A DNA stretch of 34,211 nt from Bacteroidia bacterium (GCA_016212695.1 JACREX010000083.1:1-34211); one strand, 5' to 3'. Numbered from the stretch's first letter, positions 24,005 through 31,632 are shown. Numbers and translations are program-made. Notes: generated by a model from the letters alone, not told the origin.

Positions 24005-25412
24005 TTTAGAACAAAATATTCGCCTCTTAGTTCAGGAAGTGATTAAAGATATGAACCTGGTACAGACCAAATATACGGGCGGTAAAAGCATCGGCGTATT
24101 TTCTAACCTCAATAATGCCATAACCGCAGCAGATTTGGCTTTTAAGGAATATAGCAAATTAACCTTGGAAACCCGGAAAAAAATTATTGAAAATATCCGG
24201 AAGATTTTATTGACCAACAATGAAATATTAGCTAAAATGGCCCATGAAGAAACAGGTATTGGCCGATGGGAAGATAAAATCAATAAAAATGAACTGGGAA
24301 TATTTAAAACACCCGGCGTTGAAGATATAGAACCAGAGGCCTTTTCAGATGATCATGGCCTCACATTGGTAGAACGGGCTCCTTATGGCGTAATCGGATC
24401 GATTACACCCTGCACCAATCCTGTGGTGACTATTATCTGCAACAGTATCGGTATGATTGCCGCCGGCAATGCCGTTGTATTCAATCCGCATCCTGCAGCA
24501 AAAAAAGTATCCTGCCACTTGGTGAGTCTTTTGAATAACGCAATTATTGAAGCCGGAGGCCCGGCAAACCTTCTTGCCTGCATTGATGAACCGACAATCG
24601 AATCGGCCAAAGAACTGATGTCTCATACGAAAATTGCCATTCTTGTTGTTACAGGCGGGCCGGCAGTGGTTAATGTTGCCATGAACAGCGGGAAAAAAGT
24701 AATTGCGGCCGGCCCCGGAAATCCGCCCTGCGTGGTTGATGAAACCGCAGATATTGCAAAAGCCGGAAAAGATATAGTTGACGGAGCCGCTTTCGATAAT
24801 AATGTGATTTGCATTTGCGAAAAAGAAATCATTGTTGTCGCTTCTGTTGCCGACCGGCTGAAAGAAGAAATGAAGAAAAACGGAGCCTACGAATTAAATG
24901 ATGACCAGGTAAAAAAAATAACAGAACTGGTAATTACAGAACCAGGAGGTCCGGGCAAAGAAGGGATGTCAAATAAAAAATATGTTGGTAAAAATGCTGA
25001 TTTTATTGCGAAAGATATCGGGTTATCGGTTCCTGCTTCCACAAGACTTTTACTTTGCGAAGTGGGACGGGAACATCCGTTGGTGTGGGCAGAACAGCTC
25101 ATGCCCGTGATGCCCCTGGTACGGGTAAAGGATGTGGATACTGCCATTGACCTTGCCGTTGAATGCGAACACGGATTCAGGCACACGGCAATCATGCATT
25201 CATTAAATATAGCAAAACTGAGCAAGATGGCCAAAGCCATGAACTGTTCAATTTTTATAAAAAACGGTCCGAGCTATGCCGGTTTAGGATATGGAGGCGC
25301 AGGCTTTGCGTCATTTACCATAGCCAGCCCAACGGGCGAAGGCGTGACAAGAGCAAAAACATTCACAAGAGAACGGCGATGCACATTGGTTGATTATTTT
25401 AGAATTATATAA
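23997..25412 (+). CDS. pduP: CoA-acylating aldehyde dehydrogenase (PduP type), encapsulated
   Basis: 471 aa. Oxidises an aldehyde (here probably acetaldehyde) with NAD+ and CoA to the acyl-CoA in the compartment lumen. The N-terminal helix MDNLEQNIRLLVQEVIKDM has an amphipathic pattern (L4, I8, L10-L11, V15-I16, M19) and is separated by a Gly-rich linker from the catalytic domain: a typical encapsulation peptide. Catalytic cysteine C272 in FDNNVICICEKE aligns with the PduP active site; cofactor loop VTGGPAVVNVAMNSGKKVIA and GAGNPPCVVDE-like segment (about 239-248) are intact. C274 is an extra cysteine two residues away. GTG start with a strong RBS overlaps the shell gene. No phosphotransacylase or alcohol dehydrogenase accompanies it. 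Confidence 0.95.
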   Translation: MDNLEQNIRLLVQEVIKDMNLVQTKYTGGKSIGVFSNLNNAITAADLAFKEYSKLTLETRKKIIENIRKILLTNNEILAKMAHEETGIGRWEDKINKNELGIFKTPGVEDIEPEAFSDDHGLTLVERAPYGVIGSITPCTNPVVTIICNSIGMIAAGNAVVFNPHPAAKKVSCHLVSLLNNAIIEAGGPANLLACIDEPTIESAKELMSHTKIAILVVTGGPAVVNVAMNSGKKVIAAGPGNPPCVVDETADIAKAGKDIVDGAAFDNNVICICEKEIIVVASVADRLKEEMKKNGAYELNDDQVKKITELVITEPGGPGKEGMSNKKYVGKNADFIAKDIGLSVPASTRLLLCEVGREHPLVWAEQLMPVMPLVRVKDVDTAIDLAVECEHGFRHTAIMHSLNIAKLSKMAKAMNCSIFIKNGPSYAGLGYGGAGFASFTIASPTGEGVTRAKTFTRERRCTLVDYFRII

Positions 25413-25418
25413 TAAATG

Positions 25419-25947
25419 GTAATCGGTGAGCAGTAAACAGTAATCGGTAAAATCATTTAATGATAGTAACTGAATCTTGTGAAGAATAAATAAGTAAATT
25501 ATGAATCACGCTAATAGTTATAGGGATTTAGAGGTTTATAAACTTTCAATATTACTATCAAGAGAAATTTATGATTTAACTAAAAGTTTTCCTAAAGAAG
25601 AAATATACTCTCTTGTTGACCAGATAAGGAGATCGTCACGGTCTATCGGGGCTCAAATCGCAGAATCATGGGCAAAAAGAAAATACGAAAAACACTTTAT
25701 TAGTAAATTAACTGATGCTGATGGTGAACAATTAGAAACTCAACATTGGATTGAAACAGCCCTTGATTGTAATTATATTTCAAGAAAAGATGCAGATAAT
25801 TTATTGAAAAATTATGCTTCATTAGGGAAGATGTTGAATTCCATGATCGCTAAATCCGATCAATTTTGTAATAATAAAAACACAGAACAATAATCGATGA
25901 ATAAAATCAGTGTTACCACCGTTCACTGATTACCGATCACCGATTAC
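25419..25947. repeat. Inverted GTAATCGG repeats flanking an inserted gene
   Basis: Left arm 25419-25441 (GTAATCGGTGAGCAGTAAAC, then AGT) and right arm 25925-25947 are imperfect inverted copies: most of 23 positions match when the right arm is reverse-complemented. They enclose only the S23-like gene, between the aldehyde dehydrogenase and BMC-P 3. The same sequence family is found at 9078-9200 and 32191-32344. The layout suggests the gene came in as a unit with its ends or is transported with them. Confidence 0.6.
25501..25893 (+). CDS. Four-helix-bundle protein (S23/IVS-encoded family)
   Basis: 130 aa. YRDLEVYKLSILLSREIYDLTKSFPKEE, then SLVDQIRRSSRSIGAQIAESWAKR, and LETQHWIETALDCNYIS are the conserved pattern of the 23S-rRNA-intervening-sequence protein / four-helix bundle family (PF05635), pentameric proteins known from rRNA intervening sequences and as Avd accessory proteins of diversity-generating retroelements. 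No reverse transcriptase is nearby. It is AT-rich compared with the surrounding BMC genes, is not a known shell or core component, and lies between inverted repeats inside the BMC operon, so it is most likely cargo of a small mobile unit. Function here unknown. Confidence 0.9.
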   Translation: MNHANSYRDLEVYKLSILLSREIYDLTKSFPKEEIYSLVDQIRRSSRSIGAQIAESWAKRKYEKHFISKLTDADGEQLETQHWIETALDCNYISRKDADNLLKNYASLGKMLNSMIAKSDQFCNNKNTEQ

Positions 25948-25961
25948 TAATATAAAAAAAC

Positions 25962-26237
25962 ATGAAACTAGGCAGAGTAACAGGCAGAGTTGTAAGCACC
26001 AAGAAAGTTGACTCTTTTGAAGGCTTAAAATTACTTTTGGTACAGCCGCTCGATGAGAATTTAATAAATACCGGAGATACGATTGTGGTGGTAGATACCA
26101 TTCAGGCCGGCGTTGGCGAGCTGATTTATTACGAAATAAGCAAAGAAGCCGGCCGGGTTATTGAAACCGTGATGAATCCCTGCGATGCAGCTATTATGGG
26201 AATTGTTGATGACATGTTTGTTGAGGATAAAAAATGA
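25962..26237 (+). CDS. BMC-P shell pentamer protein 3
   Basis: 91 aa EutN/CcmL-family vertex protein: MKLGRVTGRVVSTKKVDSF, LLLVQPLDENLINTG, DTIQAGVGELIYYEISKEAGR, PCDAAIMGIVDDM. It has AGR in place of SAR at the end of the conserved loop. It follows the inserted S23-like gene, so its ribosome-binding context may have been changed (no Shine-Dalgarno visible). BMC-P 4 begins in its stop codon region (ATGA, 4-bp overlap). Confidence 0.94.
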   Translation: MKLGRVTGRVVSTKKVDSFEGLKLLLVQPLDENLINTGDTIVVVDTIQAGVGELIYYEISKEAGRVIETVMNPCDAAIMGIVDDMFVEDKK

Positions 26238-26503
26238 TACTGGGAAAAGTTATAGGAAACGTAGTTTCCACAATCAAAGCAAAGGGCTACGAATCAAAAA
26301 AGATTTTGATCATTCAGCCGATTGACCCTGCCGGAAATCCGAAAGGCAAATCCTTTCTTGCCGTGGATGCGGTTCAGGCAGGCGTGGGAGATACCGTGTT
26401 TACCATTGATGAGGGAAACTCGGCAAGAGATGTTATTAATGAACCGGATTCGTTCACAATAAAATCCGTTGTGGCAGGAATTGTTGATGAAATTAATTTG
26501 TGA
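26234..26503 (+). CDS. BMC-P shell pentamer protein 4
   Basis: 89 aa EutN/CcmL-family protein: MILGKVIGNVVSTIKAKGY, LIIQPIDPAGNPKGKSF, DAVQAGVGDTVFTIDEGNSAR, SVVAGIVDEINL. It overlaps the end of BMC-P 3 by 4 bp (translation coupling) and has GAGGA upstream. The RpiB-family gene probably starts in its stop region. Four vertex paralogues in one locus is more than the usual one to three. Confidence 0.94.
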   Translation: MILGKVIGNVVSTIKAKGYESKKILIIQPIDPAGNPKGKSFLAVDAVQAGVGDTVFTIDEGNSARDVINEPDSFTIKSVVAGIVDEINL

Positions 26504-27027
26504 TAAAAGAGAACACAAGAAATTATTACATAATGAGGACTGATTCAAATAACGATACGCTAAATAACACCGACCAGGTAAAAAGAATTGCAATCGGTGC
26601 GGATCACGGTTCTTATGATTCAAAGGAATTGCTGAAGACTTATCTGCAGGCATTGGGATATAAAGTTGTTGATGTGGGTACAAGTAACAGCACAACCAAA
26701 GTTGATTATCCTGATTTTGCCGTTGCGGTTGCAAAAAAAGTGGTGAGCGGCGAATGCGACCGCGGTATCATGCTTGATGCAGCAGGTATCGGTTCATCCA
26801 TGGTATGCAACAAGGTTCATGGAATACGGGCAGCTCTATGCTGGAGCCTGAAAACTATTGTAAACAGCCGGGAACATAATAATGCCAATGTGCTCACCAT
26901 GGGAACGGCTCAGCATACTGCCGATGAGTTATGTTCTATGGCTAAACTCTGGCTCGAAACCCGCTTTGAAGGCGGCAGGCACTGGCCACGGATAAATAAA
27001 ATGATGGCAATTGAGAGGAGTGTTTAA
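26500..27027 (+). CDS. RpiB-family sugar-phosphate isomerase with altered active site
   Basis: The GTG at 26500 overlaps the stop of BMC-P 4 (175 aa); an alternative ATG is at 26533 (164 aa). The core begins IAIGADHGSYDSKELL and is followed by VDVGTSNSTTKVDYPDFAV, as in RpiB/LacA/LacB, which interconvert aldo- and keto-pentose phosphates. The active-site loop reads RGIMLDAAGIGSSMVCNKV. Canonical RpiB has C-G-T-G in place of D-A-A-G, so the catalytic cysteine is aspartate and the catalytic threonine is alanine. I have an impression that BMC-linked RpiB proteins share such loops, but cannot check. A 27-residue polar N-terminal extension replaces the usual immediate start, yet it is not a clear amphipathic targeting helix. 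In SPU-type loci an RpiB homologue accompanies DeoC. Confidence 0.85.
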   Translation: MIKENTRNYYIMRTDSNNDTLNNTDQVKRIAIGADHGSYDSKELLKTYLQALGYKVVDVGTSNSTTKVDYPDFAVAVAKKVVSGECDRGIMLDAAGIGSSMVCNKVHGIRAALCWSLKTIVNSREHNNANVLTMGTAQHTADELCSMAKLWLETRFEGGRHWPRINKMMAIERSV

Positions 27028-27068
27028 TAAGAATACTCTTGATTAAGATTTAATATATTCAGAAAGAT

Positions 27069-27863
27069 ATGGATCAAAATGAATTAATAGACAAAATTAC
27101 AAAAGAAGTAATGTCGCGGCTTAATGAAAAGATGAAAACCCATGATTTGCATAAACAGCAAAATGCTGATACCTCGCATTCCAAACTCCTGATGTCTCCC
27201 GCTGAATTAGCCGAGTATATAGATCACACATTGCTTAAACCGGAAGCTGTTAAATCGCAGTTTGAAAAATTATGCGACGAAGCGGTTAAATATAAATTCA
27301 AATCAGTTTGCGTCAACTCCGGATGGGTGCCGTTTGTCACCAAAAGGTTGAGAGGATCGGGTATTAAAATTTGTTCGGTAATTGGATTTCCTTTGGGCGA
27401 AATGGATACCCGGAGCAAAGCCTTTGAAGCCAGGAACGCTATCAGCAGCGGAGCCGATGAATTAGATATGGTGATCAATGTCGGCGCGTTAAAATCAAAA
27501 GATTTAAAATTAGTAGAAGAAGATATTAAGGCCATAAAACGGGCATGCAGAAGTACTACAATATTAAAAGTAATCATTGAAACCGGCTTGTTAACCGAAG
27601 AAGAAAAAATATTGGCCTGTGAAATTTCCAAAAAAGCGGATGCTGATTTTGTAAAGACCTGCACCGGTTTTTCGGGCGGTGGCGCAACAGTTCCCGACAT
27701 TATCTTAATGCGCAGAATCGTTGGACCCAAAATGGGAGTAAAGGCAAGCGGCGGAATAAAAAGTTATGATCAGGCCATTGCTTTGATTAATGCCGGGGCA
27801 AACAGGCTTGGCTGCGGCGCAAGCGTGGCGGTTATTACAGGCGCTGTATCAACAGAAAATTGA
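27069..27863 (+). CDS. deoC: Deoxyribose-phosphate aldolase, with encapsulation peptide
   Basis: 264 aa. Cleaves 2-deoxyribose-5-phosphate to glyceraldehyde-3-phosphate and acetaldehyde. The N-terminal 22 residues (MDQNELIDKITKEVMSRLNE, then KM) are amphipathic (L6-I7, I10, V14-M15, L18, M22) and are followed by a polar linker to residue 42, absent in ordinary DeoC: a likely shell-targeting peptide. Catalytic residues: Schiff-base lysine K196 in DFVKTCTGFSGGGAT, K225 in VKASGGIKS, and D133 in ELDMVINVG. Start of the aldolase domain is ELAEYIDHTLLKPEA. Last gene of the BMC operon; convergent with ade 42 bp away. Its product acetaldehyde is the presumed substrate of the PduP-type enzyme. Confidence 0.96.
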   Translation: MDQNELIDKITKEVMSRLNEKMKTHDLHKQQNADTSHSKLLMSPAELAEYIDHTLLKPEAVKSQFEKLCDEAVKYKFKSVCVNSGWVPFVTKRLRGSGIKICSVIGFPLGEMDTRSKAFEARNAISSGADELDMVINVGALKSKDLKLVEEDIKAIKRACRSTTILKVIIETGLLTEEEKILACEISKKADADFVKTCTGFSGGGATVPDIILMRRIVGPKMGVKASGGIKSYDQAIALINAGANRLGCGASVAVITGAVSTEN

Positions 27864-27905
27864 CTGTTTTAGTGACTTTAGCTGCAATGCGGGTTAATGT
27901 GATTT

Positions 27906-29537
27906 TTATTCAAACAGCGAGGTGTATTCAAATTTTTTAACATCAAAAAGCCCCTTATCCCCGAGTTTTAATTCAGGTATTACCAAAAGAGACATGAACG
28001 ACAAAGTCATGAATGGGGCCTTCAGATTTGATCCGTATTCATGAGCTTTCTGCTTGAGCAGATTATATTTTTCAGCAACCGCAATTCCATCTTTATTCGA
28101 CATCAAACCGGCAACCTCAAGCGGCAAAGACATTGATTCGCTTCCACAGCAAGCGGCAAGTCCCCCTTTATTTTCGATCAGAATATTAAAGCAATTAATA
28201 ATGTCAATATCGTTCGTGCCTGTAACAATCAGATTATGGCTGTCATGAGCAATGCTCGTGCCTATTGCTCCCCGTTTCAATCCTATATTTTTTATAAAAC
28301 CGGATGCCGGTTTTGATTCATCATCATAGCGGTTAAGAACCACAATCTTAAGAATATCATTATTAATATCCTGAACAGCATAACCATTCGCTATGGTAGC
28401 CGGATAAATATTCGATTTCGTTAGTAGCTCTCCATCCTCAACAACAATCACCCTGATATTATTGCTTAACGCTTTTATTTTTAAATCGGATGAAAGAACC
28501 GATGTCCTTTTAAAATTATTAATTTCTATTGGATTACCCCGCAATTTAAAATGAAGCTTCCCCTTATCAAAAAGCTTTATACCATTAATATAAGTTTGTA
28601 AAACATTAAAGTCATTAAGATTATCTACAACAATAAAATCTGCAGGGTCTCCCGCCTGCAATAGCCCGACATTGAGATTATAATGCTTAACGGGATTAAT
28701 GGTGGCTGTTTTAAGCAGGTTAAAAATATCAATTCCTTTGGCTATCCCGGCTTTGATTATTTTATCAATATGACCTTCCCGGATGATATCTTCCGGATGA
28801 GAATCGTCTGTGCAGAGCATTATCTGATCCGGATATTGATCAATTAATTTAAACAGCGATTCAAAATTCTTCGCTGCGCTTCCTTCGCGGATTTGTATCT
28901 TCATGCCTGATTTTATTTTTTCTATGGCTTCGTCAAGACTTGAACATTCATGATCTGTGGTGATGCCTGAATCAATATATTTTTTTAGCTCCTTACCTGT
29001 AACCTGTGGCGCATGGCCATCAACTGGTTTCTTGAATTCTCTGGCTGCATTTAATTTACTGAAAACTTCCGGATCATTAAGAATAACACCGTGATAATTC
29101 ATCATTTCTGACAATCCTATAATTTCTTTCCGGCTTAAAAAATCAGCAACATCTGATGAGTTTACTATGAAGCCCGAGGTTTCAAATGATGTAGCCGGAA
29201 CACACGATGGAACGCCAAAGAAAAATTTTAATGGTGATAGTTTAGCATTGTCAATCATATAGTTGATACCATATAGCCCAAGTACATTGGCTATTTCATG
29301 CGGATCAGAAATTGTGGCTACAGTTCCCCGTGAAACAATTAATTTGCCAAATTGCTGTGGTGTCAACATAGAGCTTTCAATATGTACATGAGAATCAATA
29401 AGGCCGGGCATGATGTAGTTTTCATATACCTTGTCCATCTCCCTTACCTCAGCTATAAATCCATTCTCATAGAGTATCTCTCCATTGAAAATCCTTCTGT
29501 TTTGAACATCTACTATTTTACCAAAAATTATATTCAT
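27906..29537 (-). CDS. ade: Adenine deaminase
   Basis: Amidohydrolase-fold enzyme converting adenine to hypoxanthine and ammonia. 543 aa as usual for Ade. Metal-binding DSHVHIESSMLTP (H50, H52), GTVATISDPHEIANVLG, MNYHGVILNDPE and DGHAPQVTGKEL, TDHECSS and LCTDDSHPEDIIREG are the family landmarks. C-terminal domain ends GLMSNKDGIAVAEKY. It lies 33 bp downstream of mnmG on the minus strand with the parS site between them, and converges with the BMC operon. Together with apt on the other side it handles adenine; a link with deoxyadenosine-derived deoxyribose-phosphate is speculation. Confidence 0.95.
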   Translation of the reverse strand: MNIIFGKIVDVQNRRIFNGEILYENGFIAEVREMDKVYENYIMPGLIDSHVHIESSMLTPQQFGKLIVSRGTVATISDPHEIANVLGLYGINYMIDNAKLSPLKFFFGVPSCVPATSFETSGFIVNSSDVADFLSRKEIIGLSEMMNYHGVILNDPEVFSKLNAAREFKKPVDGHAPQVTGKELKKYIDSGITTDHECSSLDEAIEKIKSGMKIQIREGSAAKNFESLFKLIDQYPDQIMLCTDDSHPEDIIREGHIDKIIKAGIAKGIDIFNLLKTATINPVKHYNLNVGLLQAGDPADFIVVDNLNDFNVLQTYINGIKLFDKGKLHFKLRGNPIEINNFKRTSVLSSDLKIKALSNNIRVIVVEDGELLTKSNIYPATIANGYAVQDINNDILKIVVLNRYDDESKPASGFIKNIGLKRGAIGTSIAHDSHNLIVTGTNDIDIINCFNILIENKGGLAACCGSESMSLPLEVAGLMSNKDGIAVAEKYNLLKQKAHEYGSNLKAPFMTLSFMSLLVIPELKLGDKGLFDVKKFEYTSLFE

Positions 29538-29554
29538 TTTTATTAATTTTAAAA

Positions 29555-29570
29555 TGTTCCACGTGAAACA
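29555..29570. other. parS: parS centromere-like ParB-binding site
   Basis: TGTTCCACGTGAAACA fits the chromosomal parS consensus TGTTnCACGTGAAACA exactly. It sits immediately after the mnmG stop codon (29571) and 18 bp from the ade start. parAB is in the same window (14.9-16.6 kb), and parS sites characteristically cluster near oriC, often by mnmG (gidA). I found no second copy in the window. Confidence 0.9.
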
Positions 29571-31454
29571 TTATCTTCCCAAATAAACTAAAAGTACGTT
29601 AATATCAGCAGGTGACACTCCGCTAATACGAGAAGCCTGACCAATTGTCTTTGGTTTAATTTTAGATAATTTTTGCCTGCCTTCTGTTGATATTGATTTT
29701 AACTCATCGTAATTAACCCGGGCAGGAATATTAATATTTTCTAAACGATTATATTTTTCAGCCAGTAACTTTTCTCTTTCAATATATCCCGAATATTTTA
29801 TTTCAATTTCAGCAGATTCAATAACATCATCATATCTGTGATGAATCGTTTCAAATATTTTTTGTAACCCGGGTAATAACTTTGATATTTCTTTTAAAGC
29901 AACATCCGGCCTCTTGATAATACTATTAAGTTTTGTTTTGGTATTTATTGCTGATGAATTGATACTGATAAGATAATTATTTATAAGATTTGGTTCAATG
30001 CTGGTTTTGTTACAATAATCAATTATACATTCAATCGCATTGACTTTTTCTTTTTTTATCACAAGACGGTCAGAAGAAGCCAAGCCAATCTTGTGCGACA
30101 ATTCTGTTAACCTGATATCTGCAGTATCCTGCCTGAGCAAAATACGGTATTCCGCCCTGGAAGTAAACATACGATAAGGTTCATCCACGCCCTTGGTAAC
30201 AAGATCGTCAATCAAAACGCCAATGTAAGAATTATCACGGTTTAGAATAAATTCTGCGCTTCCATTAAGTTTTAAAGAAGCATTAATCCCTGCGATCAAT
30301 CCCTGCGATCCGGCCTCTTCATAGCCTGTTGTTCCATTAATCTGCCCTGCAAAATATAAATTATTAATTCGCTTTGTTTCTAAGGTGTGATTCAGATCAG
30401 TCGGGTCAAAATAATCATATTCTATTGCATAGCCTGGCCGGAAAATCCGGATATTCTCAAATCCTTTAATCAAACGAAGTGATTTCAACTGAACCTGCCA
30501 GTCTAAGGAAGAAGAAAAACCATTAAGATAATATTCAACCGTATCTTCACCTTCTGGTTCGAGAAATAACTGGTGACGGTCTTTCTCAGAAAAAGTAACC
30601 AGCTTGGTTTCAATGCTCGGGCAGTAACGCGGCCCGATGCTTTGAATGGTTCCATCATAAAGAGGAGATTCATTCAGTCCGGTTCGTAAAGACTCGTGCA
30701 CCTGCTCGTCAGTATATACAATATAACAGCTCTTTTGCTTTAAATAAATATCATTGTTGTGAAGGTATGAGAAATTAACAATTCTTTCGTCGCCTTTTTG
30801 TTCTGTTAGTTTAGAAAAGTCTATTGTGCGGCCATCTATTCTCACAGGAGTTCCGGTTTTCATCCTGCCTGCAGAAAATCCCAATTCTGATAATTGCTCT
30901 GTCAACCCATAAGAATGCGGCTCGGAATATCTGCCTCCTTTTACCTGAGTTTTTCCAATATGCATTAATCCGTTAAGAAAAGTGCCGGTGGTTAATATTA
31001 CGCTTCTTGAATAAACAGTAATACCAAACTGAGTTTTAACGCCCCTTACAGTATTTCCTTCTATAATCAATGCTACAACATTATCTTGCCAGAAATGTAA
31101 ATTCGGGATTCTTTCAAGAATATTTCTCCATTCGATAGAGAACTTTGTCTTATCGCATTGTGCTCTCGGGCTCCACATGGCTGGTCCTTTAGACATATTC
31201 AGCATCCGGAACTGGATCATGGTTCTGTCGGTTACAATCCCTGAATATCCGCCCAACGCATCAATCTCGCGCACTATCTGGCCTTTTGCAACACCACCCA
31301 TTGCCGGATTGCACGACATCTGTGCAAATTTAGTCATGTCCATTGTAATGAGCAGCGTTTTTGAACCAAGATTCGCGGCAGCGGCAGCAGCTTCGCATCC
31401 TGCATGGCCGGCGCCTACTACAATCACATCATATAAAGGAAGAAGCGACATCAA
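29571..31454 (-). CDS. mnmG: tRNA uridine-5-carboxymethylaminomethyl modification enzyme
   Basis: With MnmE it installs the cmnm5 modification at the wobble uridine of certain tRNAs, using FAD and folate. 627 aa, typical for full-length MnmG/GidA. FAD-binding GAGHAGCEAA (residues 14-23), SCNPAMGGVAKGQIVREIDALGG, LTTGTFLNGLMHIG, FAGQINGTTGYEEAGSQGLIAG (in part) and the C-terminal PEAQISGVSPAD-like end (ISGVSPADINVLLVYLGR, truncated normally) are all present. The start may be the first or second ATG (31454 or 31451). It is often close to oriC and parAB, in line with parS at its 3' end. mnmE is not in the window. Confidence 0.96.
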   Translation of the reverse strand: MMSLLPLYDVIVVGAGHAGCEAAAAAANLGSKTLLITMDMTKFAQMSCNPAMGGVAKGQIVREIDALGGYSGIVTDRTMIQFRMLNMSKGPAMWSPRAQCDKTKFSIEWRNILERIPNLHFWQDNVVALIIEGNTVRGVKTQFGITVYSRSVILTTGTFLNGLMHIGKTQVKGGRYSEPHSYGLTEQLSELGFSAGRMKTGTPVRIDGRTIDFSKLTEQKGDERIVNFSYLHNNDIYLKQKSCYIVYTDEQVHESLRTGLNESPLYDGTIQSIGPRYCPSIETKLVTFSEKDRHQLFLEPEGEDTVEYYLNGFSSSLDWQVQLKSLRLIKGFENIRIFRPGYAIEYDYFDPTDLNHTLETKRINNLYFAGQINGTTGYEEAGSQGLIAGINASLKLNGSAEFILNRDNSYIGVLIDDLVTKGVDEPYRMFTSRAEYRILLRQDTADIRLTELSHKIGLASSDRLVIKKEKVNAIECIIDYCNKTSIEPNLINNYLISINSSAINTKTKLNSIIKRPDVALKEISKLLPGLQKIFETIHHRYDDVIESAEIEIKYSGYIEREKLLAEKYNRLENINIPARVNYDELKSISTEGRQKLSKIKPKTIGQASRISGVSPADINVLLVYLGR

Positions 31455-31530
31455 CTGAAAATTTTAAATTGCTAAATGCAAATTTATGATTTGGTGTAAT
31501 TTATCTGCTTACAGATTTATACTATACTTT

Positions 31531-31632
31531 AAATGGTTAAATTGTTGACATTGTTAAATGGTTATTTTAATTATCACATAGACTATTAATGATTGATTTA
31601 TAACAATTTAGCAATATAACAATTTGACAATG
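31531..31632. repeat. AACAATTT-type inverted repeat upstream of 31677 gene
   Basis: AAATGGTTAAATTGTTGACA (31531-31550) with ATTGTTAAATGGTTA and, 40 bases later, TAACAATTTAGCAATATAAC (31601-31620) with AATTTGACAATG form imperfect inverted arms, occupying most of the 222-bp gap between the divergent mnmG and the 168-aa gene. Another of the AT-rich dispersed repeats of the genome. Confidence 0.5.

Noticed and set aside
25501-25893. Ribosomal protein S23 or a diversity-generating retroelement accessory protein
   Set aside because: The family name is historic; there is no rRNA, reverse transcriptase or template/variable repeat nearby, so only the fold family is claimed.
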